A stretch of 11,207 nt of DNA from contig JAYQON010000100.1 of NCBI GenBank assembly GCA_038144835.1, positions 1-11,207 of the forward strand, given 5' to 3'. The stretch is from JALHOQ01 sp038144835. Lineage in GTDB: Bacteria; Bdellovibrionota; Bdellovibrionia; Bdellovibrionales; UBA1609. Positions 6,764 through 11,207 of this stretch are shown here, one piece after another. The position numbers and the translations under genes were made by a program. Position 1 is the first letter of the stretch. Every line of letters begins with the position of its first letter. Under the pieces are notes generated by a model. The model saw only the letters and a list, made by a program, of their open reading frames with translations. It had not been told where the DNA came from and did no database searches.

Positions 6764-6806
6764 GTTGTCTCCTTAAAGACCGTCTTAATTAAAGCCTTAC
6801 ATGACC

Positions 6807-6835
6807 AATCTGGGTTCAACAAAGTCCCCGTCAAG
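6807..6835 (-). promoter_or_regulatory. RpoH-like promoter of dnaK
   Basis: CTTGACG (6835-6829), 13 bp, ACCCAGATT (6815-6807). This fits the sigma32 pattern CTTGAAA-N13/14-CCCCATnTA at 5 of 7 and about 4 of 6 informative positions. The predicted leader is about 37 bases. The -35 block ACCTTGACGGG style is shared with the dnaJ promoter. Confidence 0.55.
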
Positions 6836-6873
6836 GTCCGCAGAGCTGCATTTTCAAAGGGTTTGCCAATTAT

Positions 6874-6897
6874 AAAAAGAGCCCTCAACCGGAGGGC
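6874..6897 (-). terminator. Intrinsic terminator of dnaJ
   Basis: On the minus strand GCCCTC (6897-6892), loop CGGTT, GAGGGC (6886-6881), then TCTTTTT (6880-6874). It is a canonical rho-independent terminator 45 bases after the dnaJ stop codon, making dnaJ and dnaK separate units, at least in part. Confidence 0.88.
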
Positions 6898-6942
6898 CTG
6901 AATGTGAATAACGCTATGCAATTAAGTCTGACGAAAGGGCCA

Positions 6943-8052
6943 CTAAAAGCCAAAAAAGCCCGACTTTTCCTTGCTGTTGCTGCCCTTTTCGCCCTTCAAT
7001 TCAGCGATCTGGCGCAAGAGTTTCTCTTCATCCTTACTTAGCTTTTTGGGAATTACGAGTTTGGCCAAATAAATCAAATCCCCCACGCGCGAGCCCCGCA
7101 AACTGGGAAGGCCTTCACCGCTTAAGTGCAGCTCCTGCCCATGCTGACAGCCTTTGGGGATTGATACAGTTTTCTTGCCGCGCAAAGTCTCGGCCTCAAC
7201 CTCAGCTCCCAAAAGGGCTTGTAAATAGTTAATTTCTAACTCGCCATAAAGGTTAGAACCGTTGCGCTCAAAACGTGGGTCCGCCTTGACGCGCAGGTCT
7301 ACATACAGATCACCAGCTGGCGCGCCCTTGCCACCGGCCTCACCTTCACCATTTAAACGCAATTGCGTTCCATTATCGACGCCCGCAGGTACCGTGATTA
7401 AAAGCTTACGCTCAACGGCTGTTCGCCCGCTTCCACGGCACGATTTACACGGAGTTTTGATCATTTGCCCTTGACCACGGCATTGCGGACAGGTCGTGGC
7501 CATGGAGAAAAAACCCTGACTTCGCACAATTTGCCCGCGACCACCACATGCCGAGCAAATCACCGGTTGAGTGCCCTTTTCAGCGCCAGAACCAGAGCAG
7601 TCTTTACAATCTTCCTCACATTGAAATTCAATCGGCTTTTGAGCCCCGTTCAATACATCTTCCAAATCAATTTCTAGTACATAGCGAAGATCGGCACCTC
7701 TGCGCGATCCAGAGCGTTGGCCGCGCGAGCGCGATCCGCCGCCTCCCCCAAAAAAATCGCCAAAAATATCTCCGAAAGCCTCGAAGATATCGCCCACATC
7801 TTGAAAGTGCGGGCCTCCCATGCCGGGTCCACCAACACCCTGGTGGCCAAACCGATCGTAGCGCGCACGTTTTTGGGAATCGCTTAAGACCTCATAAGCT
7901 TCTGCGGCTTCTTTAAATTTCTCTTCAGCTTCTTTATTACCCGGGTTTTTATCCGGGTGAAATTGCATCGCCAGCTTGCGGTAGGCTTTTTTAATGGTAT
8001 CCGCGTCAGCCTCTTTGGCTACGCCAAGAATTTCGTAATAATCGCGTTTCAT
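6943..8052 (-). CDS. dnaJ: Co-chaperone DnaJ (Hsp40)
   Basis: A 369-residue class I Hsp40 that delivers clients to DnaK and stimulates its ATPase. The J domain (about 1-70) begins KRDYYEILGV and has the essential HPD in MQFHPDKNPG. A Gly/Phe-rich linker follows (about 75-125, with GDIFGDFFGGGGG). The zinc domain (about 145-210) has all four motifs: CKDCSGSG, CSACGGRG, CPQCRGQG and CKSCRGSG. The C-terminal substrate-binding domains are complete (GDLYVDLRVKADPRFER). ATG 8052 is chosen because GGAG lies 8 bases upstream and the product begins at the conserved MKRDYYE; an in-frame TTG at 8070 would sit on the predicted transcript start. It follows the TPR-like gene by 59 bp, which holds its promoter. 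Confidence 0.98.
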   Translation of the reverse strand: MKRDYYEILGVAKEADADTIKKAYRKLAMQFHPDKNPGNKEAEEKFKEAAEAYEVLSDSQKRARYDRFGHQGVGGPGMGGPHFQDVGDIFEAFGDIFGDFFGGGGGSRSRGQRSGSRRGADLRYVLEIDLEDVLNGAQKPIEFQCEEDCKDCSGSGAEKGTQPVICSACGGRGQIVRSQGFFSMATTCPQCRGQGQMIKTPCKSCRGSGRTAVERKLLITVPAGVDNGTQLRLNGEGEAGGKGAPAGDLYVDLRVKADPRFERNGSNLYGELEINYLQALLGAEVEAETLRGKKTVSIPKGCQHGQELHLSGEGLPSLRGSRVGDLIYLAKLVIPKKLSKDEEKLLRQIAELKGEKGSNSKEKSGFFGF

Positions 8053-8074
8053 TGAATTTACTCCGACCAACTCA

Positions 8075-8103
8075 AGTATGCGGTCAAATAGGAGCCCGTC
8101 AAG
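8075..8103 (-). promoter_or_regulatory. RpoH-like promoter of dnaJ
   Basis: CTTGACG (8103-8097), 13 bp, CCGCATACT (8083-8075), close to the sigma32 pattern CTTGAAA-N13/14-CCCCATnTA. It can also be read as TTGACG-N16-CATACT for sigma70. The start would be near 8068, leaving a leader of about 16 bases that includes GGAG. Confidence 0.6.
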
Positions 8104-8111
8104 GTCGGTAT

Positions 8112-8891
8112 TTACTGGGTGGTGCCGGCGGCGCGCAGTTTTTCGCGCAGCTCGGCAATTCGCTCTTCTACAGCTTTAATTCCTTCGACGTTATCCTCGC
8201 TTAGGGTTTTGCGATAGCTTTCCAAAACGCTGAGTCCCATCTCAATTTGGCCTGAGGCGGTGTAAAGTCTGGAAGCCAGGGACCTTAACCAAATCGGACC
8301 ACCGTGATCCGCAGCCAGCAGTAAAAGTTCGGAGGCTTTGGGTAGATCTTTCATATTGAACTGGTAATGAAATGACGCCCGGTACAGCAACTGCCAGTTG
8401 TTCGGGTACTCCTTGATCCCACGCTCGTAAATGATCGAAGCGCCAGGAAAGTCTTCAACCAGAATTGCTAAAGAAGAAGCTCCAGCTAAATAAGGCATTT
8501 CAAACTTGGGAGCCAATTTGGTGACCGCATCAAGCATTTTGAAACTCCAAGAGTTGTCGCAGACCTTGTGTCGGGGAATGGACACCAATCTCTGGTAATA
8601 GCTCTTCTCAGGGCCCATCTGATCTACTTTTGGATCCAATTCCTTATTTTCGGGATTATAAATGACCGGAGTCAAATAAGTCTGACAAGTGTCGCCGTCT
8701 TGAATCCAACGCAACCAGAAGGAGTCGGCGATGGAGTCACTGAACCCGAAATGAAAGTGTTCCACATACTCCGGCGGTGGGTAAAGGTAGCGCTCTGAAT
8801 TTCGAACGGCGGAATTTTGATTTGTGAAGATCAGAATGATTGCTGAAATCAGCAGGGACAACCAAAGCAAGTACAAATTCACAAACACCAT
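8112..8891 (-). CDS. Membrane-anchored TPR-like protein
   Basis: A 259-residue protein. Residues about 4-24 (VNLYLLWLSLLISAIILIFT) form an uncleaved signal anchor or signal peptide, placing the rest in the periplasm. The region about 120-235 reads as consecutive helix pairs typical of tetratricopeptide repeats: AGASSLAILVEDFPGASIIYERGIKEYPNNWQLLYRASFHYQ, DLPKASELLLLAADHGGP and LASRLYTASGQIEMGLSVLESYRK. Such scaffolds bind partner proteins. The last 30 residues (EGIKAVEERIAELREKL) look like a coiled coil. Two cysteines (DTCQTY, HKVCDN) flank the first domain. It lies between the pilin-like ORF and dnaJ on the same strand. A role in pilus assembly is possible from position alone and not shown by sequence. 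The start has only a weak AGGCGG. Confidence 0.8.
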   Translation of the reverse strand: MVFVNLYLLWLSLLISAIILIFTNQNSAVRNSERYLYPPPEYVEHFHFGFSDSIADSFWLRWIQDGDTCQTYLTPVIYNPENKELDPKVDQMGPEKSYYQRLVSIPRHKVCDNSWSFKMLDAVTKLAPKFEMPYLAGASSLAILVEDFPGASIIYERGIKEYPNNWQLLYRASFHYQFNMKDLPKASELLLLAADHGGPIWLRSLASRLYTASGQIEMGLSVLESYRKTLSEDNVEGIKAVEERIAELREKLRAAGTTQ

Positions 8892-8897
8892 CTTGCC

Positions 8898-8912
8898 GCC
8901 TAAAAAGTAGGC
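8898..8912 (-). promoter_or_regulatory. Small hairpin overlapping the ribosome binding site of the TPR gene
   Basis: GCCTA, loop CTTTT, TAGGC on the minus strand, ending 6 bases before ATG 8891. Its 3' arm contains most of the only Shine-Dalgarno-like bases (AGGCGG), so pairing would hide them. The remaining gap to 9184 (about 290 bp) shows no gene or clear promoter that I can support. Confidence 0.3.
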
Positions 8913-9184
8913 TTACAATCAAAAATTTATCCATGAGAAATTGATCAAACTGGTACACTTTAATACTGAAGTTTTGACGCCCTTAAGAGAAAAAATAGAT
9001 TCTCTCAATAGACATCTGAGAAAAAATCAACCGGGATTCGCAAACAAAAATTTAAAATGGCGTAAAAATTCGGAAATATTTGATCTGAAGCTCGGACTCA
9101 GTGACTTCATCAGCCGCGAAATGTGCTATTTTTAGAACCTCACAAGCAGAGGCCTGTGTCGGCATCAGGAACCGCAGTATTGAA

Positions 9185-9379
9185 TTAGAGTGCATTTTGC
9201 TCCAACCACACCAGGACCGCGACAAGCGCCAGTACAAGGCGGTTTAGGGGCCGCAAAGTGGAACCTAGCTTCCTTCTATCTGCTTTTTTTGCGAGAGATC
9301 TAAAAAAACGACAGCTCTGTAGCAACCAAAACCCAATCATACCCACGACGATAGCGATCTCGATAAACGAAAAGCCCAC
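9185..9379 (-). pseudogene. Short pilin-like ORF, possibly a decayed type IV pilin gene
   Basis: The 64-residue frame begins GTG-GGC and reads GFSFIEIAIVVGMIGF, which matches the class III/type IV prepilin N-terminus: the Gly before the cleavage site, Phe1, Glu5 and an unbroken hydrophobic helix. PilA in this window has GFSLVELMVVVAIIGI at the same place. What follows is unlike a pilin: a basic loop (FFRSLAKKADRRKLGS) and a second hydrophobic segment (RLVLALVAVLVWLEQ), with no globular head. The GTG gives a leader of only two residues. The frame is open upstream for 17 more codons (back to a TAA) without any ATG, GTG or TTG. It may be a remnant of a pilin gene whose start and head have been lost, or a genuine tiny two-helix pilin-like membrane protein. 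It lies 170 bp after pilA on the same strand, beyond the pilA terminator. Confidence 0.5.
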
Positions 9380-9451
9380 TTTCCCTGAGCAACTAACTGT
9401 CCTTGGCCTCCAACCCTTGGCAGTTTAACCTCAAATTTGACTGAAAGTTTC

Positions 9452-9490
9452 AAAAATAAATAAACCCGCCATTTTATTATCTAGCGGGCT
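9452..9490 (-). terminator. Intrinsic terminator of pilA
   Basis: On the minus strand AGCCCGC (9490-9484), a 14-base AT-rich loop, GCGGGTT (9469-9463) with one G-U pair, then TATTTATTTTT. The hairpin works only in the minus-strand RNA, since the G-U pair becomes A-C on the other strand. It ends the pilA message about 60 bases past the stop codon. Confidence 0.75.
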
Positions 9491-9550
9491 TATCCTTCGT
9501 TTTGTCTAAACTAATTTAAAATTGAAGCAAAGCAATGCGATTGAAAAATC

Positions 9551-10123
9551 TTACAGAGCTACATCGTCTCTTATTGAGCGAACTACCTTTCTCTCATTGA
9601 TTTGCCAGACATCGATGGTCGCATCACCGTCGATATCCCCACGTGCCTCAGCAGTAAAGCCAGTTGCGGTAGTGGCGGTAGCGGACTCGGACCCCAAAGT
9701 GCCCGGAGAAACCGGTGCGGTAATCTCTCTACACGGAGCTGCCGAAGTGTCAGCGCATACGGCCGCCAGACTCGTGTTGAAATTCACGGCATTGCCATTT
9801 GCGGGTACACCGGCCCCTTGATAGCCATCAGGACAAACGACTCCAGCTGCGCTAAACCCATGGCGGTAGCGCAAGTTGCCAGTCGGCTGATACCCAACAT
9901 TGCGAAAATCTGCGAAGAAACTCTGCCACTCCGCCTGGAATGCTCTTTCCGCCGAGTAGAGTGCAGAAAGGCTCGCCTTAGCCTCCGACTGCTTCGCCTT
10001 GGCTGTGAATCGCTGGAAGTTCGGGACTGCAATAGCTGCCAGAATGCCTATGATAGCTACAACCACCATTAGCTCGACGAGCGAAAAGCCTCGACTATTG
10101 TTAATGGTCAAACGACGTACCAT
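9551..10123 (-). CDS. pilA: Type IV pilin (PilA)
   Basis: A 190-residue prepilin, the building block of retractile type IV pili. A 12-residue basic leader (MVRRLTINNSRG) precedes the prepilin peptidase site G/FSLVELMVVVAIIGILAAIAVPNF, with Phe1 to be N-methylated and Glu5 for subunit register. Alpha1 continues to about residue 65 (QRFTAKAKQSEAKASLSALYSAERAFQAEW). The head domain has three cysteines (VVCPDG, AVCADT, APCREI), so at most one disulfide. The C-terminus holds GDIDGDATIDVWQINE, the pattern of deltaproteobacterial pilins, which also matches a calcium-binding loop. AAGGGGG lies 7 bases before ATG. It has its own terminator. Length and domain order are normal for a major pilin; in Bdellovibrio PilA is known to be needed for predation. 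Confidence 0.95.
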   Translation of the reverse strand: MVRRLTINNSRGFSLVELMVVVAIIGILAAIAVPNFQRFTAKAKQSEAKASLSALYSAERAFQAEWQSFFADFRNVGYQPTGNLRYRHGFSAAGVVCPDGYQGAGVPANGNAVNFNTSLAAVCADTSAAPCREITAPVSPGTLGSESATATTATGFTAEARGDIDGDATIDVWQINERKVVRSIRDDVAL

Positions 10124-10452
10124 AAAGGTTCCCCCTTAAACAAAACGGATATAAAAAGTTGTACCATCAGTGTCCTCATATTTATCGGAAAAGAGAAGAA
10201 AAGCTTAATGGGCTTTGACTGCCTTGACCAAAGTATTAGCTCCACAGTCCAGCTAGAGTGGCGCCGCTGTGGCTTATGGGCCGCCCTTTAGTAGACCAAA
10301 GGCGTCTCTCTTTGAGACTGATGCCAGAAGTCTTTTTTCTAAGCTGCCCCGCTGATCGGCTTTGCCCACGTCAGCAAGCGTTCAATCACTGACCTTTTGG
10401 CTGAAGCGAAACCCCAGTGGCCAGATTGCCCGCACTGGGATATAAGCAATCT
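10124..10452. other. Divergent pilA-clpS intergenic region, no gene seen
   Basis: About 330 bp separate the pilA and clpS starts. I see no coding frame I trust and no certain promoter. It does hold several inverted repeats on the plus strand: CCACAG/CTGTGG (10242-10247, 10267-10272), GTCTC/GAGAC (10304-10318) and AGACT/AGTCT followed by TTTTT (10315-10338). Possible -35-like sequences are TTGACT (10215) and CTTGACC (10223), but neither has a convincing -10 partner. Confidence 0.6.
10304..10338 (+). terminator. Possible attenuator-like hairpin pair in the clpS leader
   Basis: GTCTC-TCTTT-GAGAC (10304-10318) and AGACT-N9-AGTCT-TTTTT (10315-10338) share bases 10315-10318, so only one can form at a time. 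The second ends in a U-tract like a weak intrinsic terminator. Both stems are only 5 bp. Confidence 0.3.
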
Positions 10453-10785
10453 ATGAGCAACAAAAATCCGCGCGATCGCATGACCGAAGAAGAAGACGGT
10501 CAGGTCATCACCAAGTATAAACCCAAGACAGAGAAACCTCCTCTTTATCGGGTTATGCTGCTCAACGACGACTTCACACCCATGGATTTTGTTATACTCG
10601 TACTAAAAAAATTTTTTATGAAATCTGACGCTGAAGCAACGCACATCATGTTGCAGGTGCACAATCAAGGCGCTGGACTCGCTGGAGTTTACACATTCGA
10701 AGTGGCTGAGACGAAAGTCTATTCGGTCAATGAATTTTCGCGAAGACACAAGCACCCTCTTAAGTGTAGTATGGAAAAAGAATAA
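10453..10785 (+). CDS. clpS: ATP-dependent Clp protease adaptor ClpS
   Basis: A 110-residue adaptor that recognises N-degron substrates (proteins starting with Leu, Phe, Tyr or Trp) and hands them to ClpA-ClpP. After a flexible 35-residue tail, the core begins PPLYRVMLLNDDFTPMDFVILVLKKFF, with the NDD...TPM pocket residues including the gating Met. It continues with IMLQVHNQGAGLAGVYTFEVAETKV, carrying the conserved His of the binding site and the ClpA-contacting strand. The start ATG 10453 is chosen to match the usual ClpS length; an upstream in-frame GTG at 10417 would add 12 residues and has no ribosome binding site. Neither start has a good Shine-Dalgarno sequence. clpA follows after 36 bp. 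Confidence 0.95.
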   Translation: MSNKNPRDRMTEEEDGQVITKYKPKTEKPPLYRVMLLNDDFTPMDFVILVLKKFFMKSDAEATHIMLQVHNQGAGLAGVYTFEVAETKVYSVNEFSRRHKHPLKCSMEKE

Positions 10786-10821
10786 AGGGTCGGCTCGACC
10801 GTACCCAGAGAGGAGTTCCTG

Positions 10822-11207
10822 ATGCTTGACCCGAAGCTCGAAAGGATCCTCAACCAACTGCTCGAATCAGCTCGCCAGCACCGCTACGAATTTATCAGTC
10901 TCGAACATGTTTTGCTGGCGCTGACCTCGAAGGATGAGGAAACACAAGAAATCTTAGAAGCCTGTGGCGCCGACCTAAAGCTACTCAAAAAAAAGCTGGA
11001 AGAATTTGTGCAAGCTCATTGTCCATTAGTGAGTCGCGAATTCATGGCTAGTGATCCAGAATGGCGCCCAGAACTTACGATGGCTTTCCACCGTTTGCTT
11101 CAGCGCGCAGCTATTCAGGTTCAAAGCGCTGGAAAAAAGATGGTAAAAAGTGGCAACCTTCTCGTTGCGCTTTTTCATGAAACCGATTCTTACGCTCGCT
11201 TTTTTCT
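10822..11207 (+). CDS. clpA: Clp protease ATPase subunit ClpA, N-terminal part only
   Basis: The first 128 residues of an AAA+ unfoldase, cut by the window edge. I read them from ATG 10822, which has AGGAG 6 bases upstream. The segment MLDPKLERILNQLLESARQ, then EFISLEHVLLALTSKDEETQEILEACGADL and a second repeat PELTMAFHRLLQRAAIQVQSAGKK..GNLLVALFHETDSYA, form the double Clp-N repeat that binds ClpS. ClpA threads unfolded substrates into the ClpP chamber. ClpS directly upstream with a 36-bp gap identifies this as ClpA rather than ClpB or ClpC. Whether both AAA modules are intact cannot be seen here. Confidence 0.93.
   Translation, partial: MLDPKLERILNQLLESARQHRYEFISLEHVLLALTSKDEETQEILEACGADLKLLKKKLEEFVQAHCPLVSREFMASDPEWRPELTMAFHRLLQRAAIQVQSAGKKMVKSGNLLVALFHETDSYARFF

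Noticed and set aside
6869..6874. TATAAT on the minus strand upstream of dnaK
   Set aside because: It overlaps the dnaJ terminator T-run and has no -35 hexamer at suitable spacing; the RpoH-like site at 6807-6835 is better placed.
6764..6942. CIRCE (HrcA) operator before dnaK
   Set aside because: No TTAGCACTC-N9-GAGTGCTAA type repeat was found before dnaK or dnaJ.
7548..7916. 122-residue plus-strand frame within dnaJ
   Set aside because: Antisense shadow of the DnaJ zinc and Gly/Phe regions.
8053..8070. Longer DnaJ start at TTG 8070
   Set aside because: It would lie at the predicted transcript start and add residues not found in DnaJ; ATG 8052 has GGAG and the conserved MKRDYYE start.
8941..9135. 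64-residue plus-strand frame in the gap before the TPR gene
   Set aside because: It starts at TTG without a ribosome binding site and shows no recognisable motif or signal peptide.
9522..10072. Two long plus-strand frames across pilA
   Set aside because: Both are antisense to pilA, whose motifs and ribosome binding site are clear.
10124..10260. Sigma54 (RpoN) promoter for pilA
   Set aside because: TGGTAC is present near 10160 but the GC element at the required distance is missing.
1..11207. Mobile elements, CRISPR arrays, tRNA or rRNA genes
   Set aside because: No transposase, integrase, regular spaced repeats or RNA gene structure was seen on either strand.

Overview
The window looks like chromosomal DNA from a predatory-type deltaproteobacterium, most likely a Bdellovibrio relative (Bdellovibrionota). 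The evidence is indirect. pilA, dnaJ, dnaK and clpSA sit close together. The PilA tail has the GDIDGD...DVW pattern I associate with deltaproteobacterial pilins. Base composition is intermediate, and there are many small exported proteins of unknown function plus a small 'QYISN.ERG' XRE regulator. This lineage call is an inference from recalled family features, not from any search.

Layout, left to right. (1) Bases 1-1046, minus strand: a small XRE regulator followed 9 bp later by an exported endonuclease/exonuclease/phosphatase (EEP) fold protein that runs off the left edge. (2) Bases 1169-1450, plus strand: a second, divergent XRE regulator. (3) Bases 1471-3243, minus strand: an unrecognised exported protein behind a FecR-domain protein whose two ends are cysteine-rich; its promoter places the transcript start on the start codon. 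(4) Bases 3290-4048, minus strand: a family 2 glycosyltransferase of the LPS-core type, divergent from a probable outer-membrane protein (4134-4790). (5) Bases 4809-4843: a perfect 16-bp palindrome between the convergent outer-membrane gene and dnaK. (6) Bases 4850-8052, minus strand: dnaJ then dnaK, split by an intrinsic terminator, each with its own similar RpoH-like promoter. (7) Bases 8112-10123, minus strand: a membrane-anchored TPR-like protein, a short pilin-like ORF and the major-type pilin pilA with its own terminator. (8) Bases 10453-11207, plus strand: clpS and the start of clpA, the N-degron adaptor and its AAA+ unfoldase.

Functionally the right half is protein quality control (DnaK/DnaJ, ClpS/ClpA) wrapped around a type IV pilus locus. 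The left half is cell-envelope proteins and small regulators. No mobile element, CRISPR array, tRNA or rRNA was seen. I found no clear new multi-gene system. The best leads are the pilin-like mini-ORF, the cysteine-bracketed FecR protein, the repeated promoter element before dnaJ and dnaK, and the palindrome next to dnaK.
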